From NCBI RefSeq assembly GCF_000244975.1, contig NZ_CM001440.1, positions 1 through 64,000 of the forward strand: a stretch of DNA of 64,000 nucleotides. Direction: 5' to 3'. This DNA comes from Saccharomonospora cyanea NA-134 (GTDB lineage Bacteria > Actinomycetota > Actinomycetes > Mycobacteriales > Pseudonocardiaceae). The notes under the pieces were generated by a model. The model made no database searches and was not told the origin of the DNA. It saw nothing but the letters and a program-made list of their open reading frames with translations. Below, in pieces: positions 30,327 to 40,556 of this stretch. Made by a program: the position numbers and the translations under genes. The first letter of the stretch is position 1, and each line of letters opens with the position of its first letter.

Positions 30327-31727
30327 TCAGACCGCGTTGCGCGGGTCCTTGAGGTCACGCCCGGCGACCTCAGGCATGAGGAACGTCGCGATGAGCGGGC
30401 AGACCGTGAAGATCCCGAGCATGATCGCGATCGGAATCCACGACCCGGTCGTCGCGGCGACCCAGGCGGCCACGACGACGGGACCGAGCCCGGTGGCGAC
30501 CATCGCGGCGATCTCCCGGATGACTCCGGTGGCGGTGTACCGGTGCCGGGAGCCGAAGAGCTCGGGCAGCGTGAGGTTCTCCAGCGAGGCGAGCGCCATG
30601 ACGGACACGTTGTGCATGACGATGTAGCCGACGAACACCTGCGGCACGTCCGCTCCGGCGATCGCCATCATGGTCGGCACGATGAGGACGAGCGAGATGA
30701 CGCTCATGACCTGGTACATGCGACGGCGGCCGAACCGGTCGCCGAGTGCGCCGACGATCGGCACCGTGAGGAACGCGCACAGGGAGGAGACGATCACGAC
30801 GTTCGTGCCCACCGAGGCGGACATCGCGAGCGTGACGGTGATGAACGACACCATGTAGGTCTGCAGGATCCCCGAGTTGCCCGCCTGCCCGAAGCGTAGG
30901 AGGAACGCGGGCACGAACGCGCGCCACTTGTTCTGTTCGAGCGCCTCCAGCATCCGGGTGTCGTTCTCCCGCTCCGCCTTCGCCCGGATCTCGTCCGTCG
31001 TGAGCGCGACGCCGTCGTCGACGTGGGTGCTCTCCTCGAACACGGGGCTCTCCTTGAGCCGGACGCGGACCCACACCGCGAAGAGCAGGATCACGGCGCT
31101 GCCGAGGAACGGGATGCGCCATCCCCAGGAGAGGAGCTGTTCCTCGGAAAGAGTGGCGACGAGGACGCCCCAGATCGCCGAGGCTCCGAGCGTGCCGCAG
31201 TTCGTGCCGAGGGCGACGAGCGAGGCGATGATGCCACGGCGTTTGGTCGGTGCGTACTCGGCGAGCATGACACCGGCTCCGGAGATCTCCGCGCCGGCTC
31301 CGAATCCCTGTACGAGGCGGAGCACCACGAGAAGGATGGGGGCGAGGATGCCGATCTCGTGGGCCGTCGGCAGGGCGCCGATGAGTGTCGTCGCCCCGCC
31401 CATGAGGGCGATCGTGATGAAGAGGACCTTGGTGCGACCCACCCGGTCACCCAGGCGTCCGAAGTACCAGGCACCGGCGGGGCGGGCGATGTAGCCGACC
31501 GCGTACGTCGCCATCGCGGAGACCACCGCGAGCGCGGGGCTCTCCCCGACGAAGAAGAGCTGACCGAAGACGAGTCCGGCCGCGAGGGAGTACAGCTGGA
31601 AGTCCATGAACTCGAGCGCGGTGCCGAGCCAACCGGACATCGCGGCGCGGGTGAGGTCACCGGTGCTGCGCTGGGCGGGGCCGTCCTTCGTGGTGCCCGT
31701 CTCGGGCGGCGGTGCTGAAGTGGACAT
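30327..31727 (-). CDS. MFS transporter of the metabolite:H+ symporter (MHS) type
   Basis: A 466-residue inner-membrane protein with about 12 helices. The MFS loop 2-3 signature [13 protein letters not shown] is near 90 and its half-repeat [12 protein letters not shown] near 330. The N terminus resembles shikimate/alpha-ketoglutarate-type MHS carriers ([23 protein letters not shown]). Position inside the uronate operon suggests import of a hexuronate or hexonate such as gulonate, glucuronate or idonate. No periplasmic binding protein is present, consistent with a secondary carrier. Confidence 0.9.
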   Translation of the reverse strand: MSTSAPPPETGTTKDGPAQRSTGDLTRAAMSGWLGTALEFMDFQLYSLAAGLVFGQLFFVGESPALAVVSAMATYAVGYIARPAGAWYFGRLGDRVGRTKVLFITIALMGGATTLIGALPTAHEIGILAPILLVVLRLVQGFGAGAEISGAGVMLAEYAPTKRRGIIASLVALGTNCGTLGASAIWGVLVATLSEEQLLSWGWRIPFLGSAVILLFAVWVRVRLKESPVFEESTHVDDGVALTTDEIRAKAERENDTRMLEALEQNKWRAFVPAFLLRFGQAGNSGILQTYMVSFITVTLAMSASVGTNVVIVSSLCAFLTVPIVGALGDRFGRRRMYQVMSVISLVLIVPTMMAIAGADVPQVFVGYIVMHNVSVMALASLENLTLPELFGSRHRYTATGVIREIAAMVATGLGPVVVAAWVAATTGSWIPIAIMLGIFTVCPLIATFLMPEVAGRDLKDPRNAV

Positions 31728-31787
31728 CGTTGTTCCTTCGTCGGGGTGGCACCCTCGTCGGTGCCGTCGGTCGGGGAGAGGGCGGGC

Positions 31788-32801
31788 TCAGAACTCGATG
31801 AGGACCTTGCAGGAGGACGCGGAGTCCCTCGCGGTCTCGAACGCCTTCACGGCCTCGGTCGCGGGGAGGACGTGTGTGACGACCTGGGAGATCGAGGGGT
31901 TGGCCGCGAGCATGTCCACCGCCTCGTCGATCTCCGTCGAGAAGCGGAACGTGCCGCGCAGCTGCACCTCCTTCGACACGAGCGGGGCGAGATTCACGCC
32001 GATCGTCGTGTCGGCGAGCATTCCCACCTGCACGACGACACCGGCGAAAGCCGCCGAGGTGATCGCCTGGGTGAGCGACACGGGTGCCGCCGAACACTCG
32101 AACACGACGGGGTACGCGGCCGCCGGGACGTCGTCGGTCCCGACGAGGAAGGTCTCGTGGGCGCCGAGGGCGCGGGCCCGCGCGAGGGCGGGCTCCTGGA
32201 TGTCCCCCACGGCCACGTGCTCGACACCTCGGGCGAGCAGTGCCGCGACGACGAGGAGGCCGATGGGACCGGCGCCGAGAACGAGGGCGCGGTCGCCGAG
32301 ACTCCCGCGGTCGTCACCCGCGACCGTGAGGGCGTGCAGCGCCACGCCGAGGGGCTCGGCCAGCGCCGCGTCCCGCAGCGACAGCCCGTCGGGCAACCCG
32401 CGGAGCATGTGCTTCTCGACGATCACGTACTCCGCCGCGGCACCCTGGCGGTGGGGCAGGTTCGCGGCGCTGCCGAGGTAGTCGCCCCCAGGCCACAGGT
32501 GGGGGCGGTCCGAGATCCTCTCCACCGGGGCGCCGTACCGCGCGGGGTGCACCGTCACCGGGGTTCCCGTCGCCCACTCCCCGCTCGGGTCCGCCTCGAC
32601 GGTCGCGGAGAGCTCGTGCCCCGGGGTGAAGGGCTCGCGCACGAGGTTCTCCCCGTTCTTGCCGTGGAAGTAGTAGTGCAGGTCCGAGCCGCAGATGCCC
32701 ACGTAACGCACGCGCAGCAGCACCTCGCCCTCGCCGGGTTCTCCGACGGCGACGTCTTCGAGACGCATGTCCTCGGCACCGTGGATGAACAGGCTTTTCA
32801 T
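31788..32801 (-). CDS. Zinc-type alcohol dehydrogenase, L-idonate/L-gulonate 5-dehydrogenase family
   Basis: A 337-residue medium-chain dehydrogenase. Catalytic zinc ligands Cys37 (GICGSDLHYY) and His62/Glu63 (TPGHE) are present, as is the NAD motif GAGPIGLLVVAAL near 170. The four structural-zinc cysteines are absent: after VHPARYGAP the chain goes directly to DRPHLWPGGDYLGSA. The latter motif is typical of idonate 5-dehydrogenase-like enzymes. Because fructuronate reductase and ManD are neighbours, L-gulonate to D-fructuronate is a plausible reaction; L-idonate to 5-ketogluconate is the other family activity. The choice cannot be made from sequence. Confidence 0.85.
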   Translation of the reverse strand: MKSLFIHGAEDMRLEDVAVGEPGEGEVLLRVRYVGICGSDLHYYFHGKNGENLVREPFTPGHELSATVEADPSGEWATGTPVTVHPARYGAPVERISDRPHLWPGGDYLGSAANLPHRQGAAAEYVIVEKHMLRGLPDGLSLRDAALAEPLGVALHALTVAGDDRGSLGDRALVLGAGPIGLLVVAALLARGVEHVAVGDIQEPALARARALGAHETFLVGTDDVPAAAYPVVFECSAAPVSLTQAITSAAFAGVVVQVGMLADTTIGVNLAPLVSKEVQLRGTFRFSTEIDEAVDMLAANPSISQVVTHVLPATEAVKAFETARDSASSCKVLIEF

Positions 32802-32821
32802 CGGTGATCAGCTCCCGGTGG

Positions 32822-34297
32822 TCAGCGGGCGGAGGCGACGTCGGCGGCCGCGGCTCGCACACCGTCGCGGGTGATGAGGGTGAGCAGGTCGGCCACCCGG
32901 GCCGTGAAGGCTTCCTGTTCGGCCAGGGCGTCCGGGAAGAAGCCGCCGCCCATGATTCGGCGCACGTGGTCGAGCACCGTCACGGCACCGTCGACGGCCG
33001 AGGCGAGCCGGTCACGTGCGGGCTCGACGATGCGCGCGGAGAGCGGGTCCGGGGTGAAGCCCACAGGCGGGGCCACGCAAGCGATCCAGGCGGCGGTGCA
33101 CAGCGCGAGGTGGTGGGGCATGCGCCCGCGCCGGAGGTGGAAGAGCGCGGCGTCGGGGATGCGCTGGAGGAGCTTCTGCGATCCGTCGGTGCCCACCTGG
33201 GTGGTGGCGTGCCCGATGAGCGGGTTGCGCCACCGGTCGTCGAGCTGGGACACGTACGCCTCGGCGTCGAACCCGGTGGGCGGGGTGAACGTCGGGAGGT
33301 AGTCGTCGGTGATCCCGCCGAGAACCGCCTCGCGCACGAAGTCCTGGCCCCACGCGACGTCGATCGTCGGCGCACCGGAGAGGACGCCGAGGTAGGCGAT
33401 GAGCGAGTGCGAGCCGTTGAGCAGCCGCAGCTTCACCATCTCGTACGCCTCGAGCTCGTCGGAGAAGGTCGCTCCCGCCGAATCCCAGGCGGGGCGGCCG
33501 CCTGCGAAGTCGTCCTCGAGAACCCACATCGTGAAGTCCTCGGCGGGAACGGGGCAGAGGTCCTTCACGCCGAGCAGGTCCGCGACGAGGCGCGTGTGTT
33601 CGGTGGTGGTCTTCGGCACGATCCGGTCGACCATCGCGCCCGGGAACGACACCGAGGATGAGACGAAGGCCAGGACGTCGTCGCTCACCCCGGCGGCCTG
33701 CAGGAACTCCTCGACCACGGCGCGGGTGACGTCACCGGAGGACTGGAGGTTGTCACAGGAGAGGACGGCGAACCCCTCGCCCGAGGCGGCCCGTTTCTCG
33801 AGGCCACGGGCGATCATCCCGACGGCGGTGCGCGGCGTGGAGCCGGCAGCGAGGTCGGCGGCGACGCCCGCGTGGTCGAGCGCCAGGCGGCCGGTCACGG
33901 GGTCACGGGTGTACCCGACCTCGGAAATGGTGAGCGTGACGATGCGGTGGGCCGGGTCCGCGATCGCGTCCACGACCGCCTGAGGGTCCTGGGCGGCCAC
34001 GCCGGTGTCGCGGTGGACGTCGACGACGCCCGCCTCGGTACCGTGCTCGGTGAGCTGGAGGATCGAGTAGACGTTGTCCTGGGCCCTCATGGGGGCGACG
34101 ATGCGGTCCGACGAGAACGCGAAGCCGCGGATGCCCCAGTTCCCGCCCGCGGCGGCCATCGCCTGCGCGGTGTAGACGGCACCGTGTGCGCGATGGAAGT
34201 TGCCCAGGCCGAGGTGGACGATCCCCGTCCGGTCAGGTGCGGAAGCCCCGATGAGCGACCCCGCGGGCACGTTCATCCGGCCGAGTGGCTGTGTCAT
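32822..34297 (-). CDS. uxuB: D-fructuronate reductase / mannitol dehydrogenase family
   Basis: NAD-dependent long-chain polyol dehydrogenase (491 residues) reducing D-fructuronate to D-mannonate. It begins with GIVHLGLGNFHRAHGAVY (cofactor-binding, about residues 25-42), has LTISEVGYTRDP near 125, LSCDNLQSSGD near 175 (a family signature) and the catalytic Lys in EMVKLRLLNGSHSLIAYLG near 290. Mannitol 2-dehydrogenase and tagaturonate reductase are relatives, but ManD, KdgK and Eda in the same operon favour fructuronate. It is the first gene of the operon, divergent from iclR. Confidence 0.88.
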   Translation of the reverse strand: MTQPLGRMNVPAGSLIGASAPDRTGIVHLGLGNFHRAHGAVYTAQAMAAAGGNWGIRGFAFSSDRIVAPMRAQDNVYSILQLTEHGTEAGVVDVHRDTGVAAQDPQAVVDAIADPAHRIVTLTISEVGYTRDPVTGRLALDHAGVAADLAAGSTPRTAVGMIARGLEKRAASGEGFAVLSCDNLQSSGDVTRAVVEEFLQAAGVSDDVLAFVSSSVSFPGAMVDRIVPKTTTEHTRLVADLLGVKDLCPVPAEDFTMWVLEDDFAGGRPAWDSAGATFSDELEAYEMVKLRLLNGSHSLIAYLGVLSGAPTIDVAWGQDFVREAVLGGITDDYLPTFTPPTGFDAEAYVSQLDDRWRNPLIGHATTQVGTDGSQKLLQRIPDAALFHLRRGRMPHHLALCTAAWIACVAPPVGFTPDPLSARIVEPARDRLASAVDGAVTVLDHVRRIMGGGFFPDALAEQEAFTARVADLLTLITRDGVRAAAADVASAR

Positions 34298-34433
34298 GAC
34301 GTCGTTGTCCTTCCGCGACGCACAGGCTGCGGCCCACAGTGTTTCGCATTATGAACCGCTCGTTTTGTATGTCAGAACACAAGCTAAACTCACGTTCAGC
34401 GCGATGCAAGATCGATCGAAGGACAATGGAGTC
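34298..34433. promoter_or_regulatory. Divergent control region of the uronate operon and iclR
   Basis: A 136-base spacer between the divergent uxuB and iclR starts, with an A/T-rich core (34341-34390). An imperfect inverted repeat GTTTTG-TATGT-CAGAAC (34362-34378) and a second element GTTTCGCATTATGAAC (34341-34356) are candidate IclR operators, resembling the TTATGAAAC-type half-sites of KdgR-like regulators. AAGGA (34419-34423) serves iclR. Binding is inferred. Confidence 0.55.
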
Positions 34434-35225
34434 ATGGAGACCGAACCCACATCGGACACACCACCCGTCACCAGCCTCGATCGCGCCCTCCTCGTGCTCG
34501 AGACGGTCGCGACCGCGGGCCCCGAGGGACTCCCACTCGGCGAGATAGCGGCACGCACGGGCATCAACAAGGGATCGGTCCACCGGTTGCTCCGCGGTCT
34601 CGCGTACCGCGAATACGTGACGCGCGACGGCGAGGACCGCAACTACGTCCTCGGCGAGGCACTCCGACGGATCGTGCGGACCTTCGGGGCGGGTGACAAC
34701 CTCCCCCTGCTCTTCCGGCCGCTGCTGCTCGAACTCTCGCGCCGTACGGAGGAACTGGTCCACCTCGGAGTACTCGACGGACGCCGCGTCGTCTATCTCG
34801 ACAAGATCGAGCCGGAACGTTCCGTCCGGGTGTGGTCACGCGTCGGCCGTCGCGCGCACATCGCGACCACGGCGCTCGGGCGCGCGCTCGTCGCCTCGGC
34901 ACCCCCGAGTGACTCGCTCATGACCAGCTACGTCGAGGAAGCGGACCCCGACCACGAGCACCCCACGCTCGACCGACGTTTCCGCGACGCGGTCGACGCC
35001 GCGCGCACCCTCGGGTGGGCGATCGAGAACCAGGAGAACGAGTCCGGTATCGCCTGCGTCGGGATCGCCCTCACCTCCACGACCTCACAGGACGTCGCGA
35101 TCAGTGTCACCGGCCCCGCCGAACGCATGACGCCCGAACGTCTCGCCGAGATCGGCGCGCTGCTGCGCAAGCTCGCCGGCGACCTCGCGCCGGAGGAGTA
35201 CACGCTCGCCCCGGCCACGGGCTGA
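34434..35225 (+). CDS. IclR family regulator of the uronate operon
   Basis: A 263-residue regulator with an N-terminal winged helix (about residues 20-75, ALLVLETVATAGPEG and GEIAARTGINKGSVHRLL) and the C-terminal IclR effector domain (LGVLDGRRVVYLDKIEP near 115, GRALVASAPPSD near 150, GIACVGIAL near 210). IclR proteins of this kind (KdgR-like) usually repress sugar-acid operons and release DNA on binding KDG or a related acid. Divergent orientation to uxuB supports this. ATG 34434 is chosen; ATG 34404 in the same frame is possible. Confidence 0.9.
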   Translation: METEPTSDTPPVTSLDRALLVLETVATAGPEGLPLGEIAARTGINKGSVHRLLRGLAYREYVTRDGEDRNYVLGEALRRIVRTFGAGDNLPLLFRPLLLELSRRTEELVHLGVLDGRRVVYLDKIEPERSVRVWSRVGRRAHIATTALGRALVASAPPSDSLMTSYVEEADPDHEHPTLDRRFRDAVDAARTLGWAIENQENESGIACVGIALTSTTSQDVAISVTGPAERMTPERLAEIGALLRKLAGDLAPEEYTLAPATG

Positions 35226-35287
35226 TCCTGCACGACGCCACGGTGCGGCCCCACGGTGTTGGTTCGGACCATGGCAGGATCTCACCG

Positions 35288-36031
35288 GTGAAGGTGACGA
35301 CCCGAGCGGCAGGCAACCTTGTCGGTGTTGGCCTCGCGGGCTTCATGGTGTGGGCCGTCGCCGTCGAGGCGGCGATGCCGTCCTGGTTCGATCCCGACGA
35401 CTCCTGCCCAGGTGCCACGGGTGTCGAGAGGAGTTACTTTCCCCCGAGTGCGACGTGTGTCCATGGGGACGGCCGCGTTGTCGACCACATCTCCCGGCCC
35501 GAGACCGTCGTTCTGGCGATCGTCTTCGTGCTTCTGGCGGCCGTGGTCGTGACCGGGCTGGCGGTGCTCGGGTGGCGGCTGCTACGGCATGACCAGGCGG
35601 ATCTCGGGAAGCCGAAGCCGAAACGGCCCGCACTCCATGTGCTGGGTGCGGCGTTGCTGGGAGTCGTCGCCGGCGCGGTCGCCCGTGCCGCCGTCATCCT
35701 CGCCTCTCTCACGGCCGGTCCACCCGGTGGTGCCACCGCCTTCGTCGCCGTCGCCCTGTGGGCCATCGGCGTGGCGAGTGCCCTGGACAGGGCTGTCGGA
35801 CCCGGCCGGGGAGGAAGCAGCGGTTCGTACCGACGTGGGACGGCCCTCGTGCTCGCCGGTGCCACTGCGCTGCTCGTCCTGGTGGTCGTGACATGGGACG
35901 AGTACGCGGAACACAACACCCTGCTCGGCCCCGCGTGGGCGATCGCGGCGGGCGCGGGCGTGTTCGCGCTCCTGGCGGCAGTCCAGTGGATTCGGTGGCC
36001 GGTCCGCCGCCGGAGTGCCCGTACCGTCTGA
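35288..36031 (+). CDS. Membrane protein of unknown function
   Basis: A 247-residue protein with an N-terminal membrane segment (about residues 8-28), an extracytoplasmic loop with two cysteines (DSCPGATGVE and ATCVHGDGR) that could form a disulfide, and then four more hydrophobic segments (about 80-102, 120-140, 150-170 and 190-235). The short C-terminal tail is basic. GTG 35288 is taken as start, with AGGAT about 10 bases upstream. I do not recognise the family; no enzymatic motif is visible. Confidence 0.7.
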   Translation: MKVTTRAAGNLVGVGLAGFMVWAVAVEAAMPSWFDPDDSCPGATGVERSYFPPSATCVHGDGRVVDHISRPETVVLAIVFVLLAAVVVTGLAVLGWRLLRHDQADLGKPKPKRPALHVLGAALLGVVAGAVARAAVILASLTAGPPGGATAFVAVALWAIGVASALDRAVGPGRGGSSGSYRRGTALVLAGATALLVLVVVTWDEYAEHNTLLGPAWAIAAGAGVFALLAAVQWIRWPVRRRSARTV

Positions 36032-36169
36032 CCGGCCGACGCCGGGGTACTCGGACTCGTCCACGGGATCCGGAAAAGTTCGGACGGCGATGTCGAGAAT
36101 CCGCGACGGGCTCCGTCCCCGTGGTGAACGCGACCACAATGGGTCGCATCAGCACGAGGAGAGAACACC

Positions 36170-36573
36170 ATGGCCAAGTACCTGTTGCTCAAGCACTACC
36201 GCGGTGCTCCGGCTTCGGTCAACGACGTGCCGATGGAGCAGTGGACGCCGGAGGAGGTCTCGGCCCACGTGCGGTACATGAACGACTTCGCGGCCCGGCT
36301 CGAACGGACCGGTGAGTTCGTCGACAGCCAGGCGCTCGCCCCCGAGGGCACGTGGGTCCGGTACGACGGTGAGGGCCGCCCACCGGTCACCGACGGCCCG
36401 TTCGCGGAGACCAAGGACCTCATCGCAGGCTGGATGGTGATCGACGTCGACAGCTACGAGCGCGCCGTCGAGCTGGCCGGGGAGTTGTCGGCCGCCCCCG
36501 GGGCGGGCGGCAAGCCGGTCCACGAATGGTTGGAGGTGCGCCCGTTCCTGACCACGTCCCCCACGGTGACCGA

Positions 36574-36577
<4 letters not shown>
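36170..36577 (+). CDS. YciI-like (YCII/DGPF domain) protein
   Basis: A 135-residue dimeric alpha/beta-barrel protein of the DGPF/YCII family. It shows MAKYLLLKHYRG at the start, a conserved central ERTGEFVDSQALAPEGTWV and TDGPFAETKDLIAGWMVIDVDS, where the DGPF motif names the family. These proteins are regularly encoded directly upstream of SigJ/DUF6596-type sigma factors. The final GTGA overlap with the sigma gene confirms coupling here. The biochemical role is unknown; a ligand-binding or sensing role is suspected. Confidence 0.9.
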
Positions 36578-37719
<1,142 letters not shown>

Positions 37720-37923
37720 CCCGCGGTTCTCGGTTTTCCACGACCCCGCGCCGGCTCGCCGGTCGCTGTGCTCGGAGGCCGACACGGCCAGGAGGTGGGT
37801 GACTCTGCCAGGTGTTCTTCGGGACGAATTCGAGCCGGAAAATTCTCGGGGCGAGGTGTCGAACTCGGCCCTGCCCGTTCGACGTGGTGATGACAGGACA
37901 GCCGACATGCCGAGGAGCAACCG

Positions 37924-38499
37924 ATGCGCACCCTGATCGCTACTTCGTTCGTCTCGCTGGACGGCGTCGTCGAGGCGCCGGGCGGAGAAGCCGGCTACCG
38001 CAACGCCGGCTGGACCGTCGACACCGTCGAGTTCGACCCGGCCGCGTACGAGATCAAGGCCCGCGAGCAGGAGGAGTCCACGGCGATGCTGCTGGGTCGG
38101 GTCAGCTACCAGGCTTTCGCGCCGGTGTGGCCGGGCATGACCGAGGAGTTCGCCGCCTACAACGCGATGCCGAAGTACGTCGTGTCGACCACGCTGCGGG
38201 AACAGGACCTGGTGTCCGACTGGGGCGAGATCAGCATCCTCCGCTCACTGGACGACGTCGCCGCGCTCAAGGAGACCGAGGGCGGGCCGATCATCGTTCA
38301 CGGAAGCGCCACCCTGAACCGCCACCTCTCCGACGCCGGCTTGATCGACCGTTACCACCTGTTGGTCTTCCCGGTCCTGCTCGGCGCGGGAAAGCGGCTT
38401 TTCAGCGACACCGACAAGGACAAGCAGCGGCTCGAACTCGTCGAGAGCGAGTCCTACGGCAACGGAGTCCAGAAGCTGGTCTACGACGTGGTCCGTTGA
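37924..38499 (+). CDS. Dihydrofolate reductase family protein (RibD C-terminal fold)
   Basis: A 191-residue protein of the RibD_C/DHFR-like superfamily, beginning MRTLIATSFVSLDGVVEAPG. It contains MLLGRVSYQAFAPVWPG near 55 and the NADPH-binding PIIVHGSATLNRHL near 120, followed by YHLLVFPVLLGAGKRLF. Such proteins are NADPH-dependent reductases of unknown substrate; folate reduction is unlikely for this subgroup. GAGGAGC just before the ATG decides the start. It is not clearly in an operon. Confidence 0.9.
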   Translation: MRTLIATSFVSLDGVVEAPGGEAGYRNAGWTVDTVEFDPAAYEIKAREQEESTAMLLGRVSYQAFAPVWPGMTEEFAAYNAMPKYVVSTTLREQDLVSDWGEISILRSLDDVAALKETEGGPIIVHGSATLNRHLSDAGLIDRYHLLVFPVLLGAGKRLFSDTDKDKQRLELVESESYGNGVQKLVYDVVR

Positions 38500-38559
38500 C
38501 CGGAGCCGCCGGGGCGGTCCGTTGCGACCGACCCCGGCACCGGGCGTTCGTGGTGCGCG

Positions 38560-39012
38560 TCAGCTCACCGCCTGGCGGACGAGGGCCGCGATGCGCTCCT
38601 CGACCTCGGCCGTCACCTCGGTCAGGGCGAAGGAGGTGGACCACATCGCGCCGTCGTCGAGCCTCGCCGCGTCGTTGAAGCCGAGAGTCGCGTAGCGCGC
38701 CTTGAACTTCGCCGCGCTCTGGAAGAAGCAGACGACCTTGCCGTCCAGGGTGTAGGCCGGCATCCCGTACCAGAGCTTCGGCGCGAGCGTGGGGGCGTTG
38801 GCCTTGACGATGGCGTGTACGCGTTCGGCGATAACCCGGTCGGAGTCGGCCATCTCGGCGATCTTCGCGAGCACGTCCCGTTCCGCTTCCGCCGCCTTGT
38901 CCGCGCGGGACCTACGGCGGGCTTCCTTCTTCTTCTCCTCGGCGTGTTCCTTCATCGCGGCCCGTTCCTCGGCCGTGAATCCCTCGTACGCGCTGGTTTC
39001 GGTGCGGCTCAT
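38560..39012 (-). CDS. DUF1801 domain protein
   Basis: A 150-residue protein with a charged helical N terminus (about residues 1-50, Lys/Glu/Arg-rich, coiled-coil-like) followed by a DUF1801/YdhG-like domain: [19 protein letters not shown] near 68, [19 protein letters not shown] near 84, and [18 protein letters not shown] at the end. Relatives include proteins called iron chaperone (frataxin-like fold), but the function is not established. Its ATG overlaps the stop of a small upstream frame (ATGA). Confidence 0.85.
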   Translation of the reverse strand: MSRTETSAYEGFTAEERAAMKEHAEEKKKEARRRSRADKAAEAERDVLAKIAEMADSDRVIAERVHAIVKANAPTLAPKLWYGMPAYTLDGKVVCFFQSAAKFKARYATLGFNDAARLDDGAMWSTSFALTEVTAEVEERIAALVRQAVS

Positions 39013-39200
39013 CGTCGGTCCCCTTCGGTGATCGTGGCTTGCGCGGTCCTGGCCGGGTTCTCCGTGCTGGTCGGTGCGGTGTCGGCGGGTGGCGTCGTGG
39101 TGTCGGTGGCGTCGGGCCGACGCCGGGCGGACGAGTCGACGTAGCCCTCAGCGTTGTCCCGGGCGAGTGCGGCGAGCATGCCGGACAGGTGGTGGCACAT
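39009..39200 (-). CDS. Possible small protein upstream of the DUF1801 gene
   Basis: A 63-residue frame from ATG 39200 ([20 protein letters not shown] at the start, then a Thr/Pro/Ala-rich tail). Its TGA overlaps the ATG of the DUF1801 gene in the usual ATGA manner, which is the main reason to consider it real. Upstream, a still shorter frame MTSSDTVASTDTP ends in TGA overlapping this ATG. No family is recognised and no good ribosome-binding site is visible, so it may be an artefact. Confidence 0.35.
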   Translation of the reverse strand: MCHHLSGMLAALARDNAEGYVDSSARRRPDATDTTTPPADTAPTSTENPARTAQATITEGDRR

Positions 39201-39307
39201 CAGGGTGTGTCCGTGGAGGCGACGGTGTCGGAAGAGGTCATGGCAGGAACGCTAGGCGCGCCTGCGCAGGCGGTGCTTCTCGATTCCTGACCGGTTGCCT
39301 CCGGGAG

Positions 39308-40486
39308 TCACACGGGCTCGGCGGTCCGGCTCGGCCGCCCCGTGTACAGGCGGTGCAGGACGAGTTCCAGCGGGCCACGGGTGAAGCGTCGCAGCCACAG
39401 TGAGGCCAGGGTCATGAACAGTGCGCTCACCGCGGCCCAGGCCCCGATCACCCACCACGGCCTGGCGTCCGAGAGTGCCGTCGCGAGCCCGAACCCCCAG
39501 CCGTAGCAGAGCACGCTGCACACGAGGTTCTGGAACACGTAGCACGACATGGCCGCGCGGCCCGTCGCGACGAGTCCGCGCCGGAGCACGCCACCACCGC
39601 GGGATCGCCGAGCGATCTCCACGACGGCGGCGAGAAGCCCGAAGGCGACGATCGGCGGGAGGAGGTAGCGGTCGACGAAGAACCACTCCGGGCCCGCGAA
39701 GGCGGTCACCAGGTTCAGCGGAAGACCCACGCCGACTCCCGCCACCAGCATGCGACGCCGGACGCGAGCACCCCGCTCGGAGTCCTCGAACGTGCCCGCG
39801 CGCAGCACTTCGATCCCGGCGAGGAACAACATCGTGGACAACGGGATGATGATGACCAGTTCGCTGCGGAAGTACGCGGCCTCCTCGATGCGGGCGACGA
39901 CCTGTTCGGCCCAGCTCGCCGAGCCGTACAGGTGCCTGCCGGTGTCGGTGTCCTCGGCGCTGAGCGAGAGCTGACCGGCATGCGCGGCCAACGTCAGCAG
40001 CCCGACCAGCGCCACGTGCACCACGCCCGCCAGTGCCAGCCAGCCGCGTCGCATCCGGTCACTGCGGGACACCAGGAACGCCACGTGCACCGACACGAGC
40101 GCGTAACCCGTGAGCACGTCGAACTCGAAGATCAGCAGGTAGTGGACCAGGCCCTCGAACAACAGCAGTGTCGCCCGCAGCAGGTACCGGCCGGGCCAGC
40201 GCCGCCCCCTGCGCAGCGCTGAGCGGTACTGCAGTTCGAGACCCACACCGAACAGGATGGACAGTAGTGCGAGGAACTTCCCGTTCGACAGTGTCAGTAG
40301 AAGGGTTCCGACGACGCCGGAGTCCTCCCCTGCGTCCGTGGACACCCAGCCGAACGCTCCCCGCGGGTCCGTGAAGATCCAGATGTTGGTGCCGAGGGTG
40401 CCGAGGATCGCTACGCCACGTGCGAGGTCGAGCGCGTCGATGCGTTGTCCACCGGGTGTCGCGGTGTTGTGTCGTCCGTCGTTCAC
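39308..40486 (-). CDS. DUF418 family membrane protein
   Basis: A 392-residue protein with about 9-10 membrane segments. The start RIDALDLARGVAILGTLGTNIW and SNGKFLALLSILFGVGLELQY are characteristic of the DUF1624/DUF418 acyltransferase-3-like membrane family. The C-terminal DUF418 part runs from about 240 to 385, with GRAAMSCYVFQNLVCSVLCYG. It probably transfers an acyl or similar group to a surface component, but no substrate is known. It is a single gene with a short spacer to the response regulator. Confidence 0.88.
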   Translation of the reverse strand: MNDGRHNTATPGGQRIDALDLARGVAILGTLGTNIWIFTDPRGAFGWVSTDAGEDSGVVGTLLLTLSNGKFLALLSILFGVGLELQYRSALRRGRRWPGRYLLRATLLLFEGLVHYLLIFEFDVLTGYALVSVHVAFLVSRSDRMRRGWLALAGVVHVALVGLLTLAAHAGQLSLSAEDTDTGRHLYGSASWAEQVVARIEEAAYFRSELVIIIPLSTMLFLAGIEVLRAGTFEDSERGARVRRRMLVAGVGVGLPLNLVTAFAGPEWFFVDRYLLPPIVAFGLLAAVVEIARRSRGGGVLRRGLVATGRAAMSCYVFQNLVCSVLCYGWGFGLATALSDARPWWVIGAWAAVSALFMTLASLWLRRFTRGPLELVLHRLYTGRPSRTAEPV

Positions 40487-40556
40487 AGTGCGGTCAGGCT
40501 AGGGAGCTCGCCGTCCGCGCGGCTCCACTCGCGGGTGGAGATCCGGGTGGAGATCG

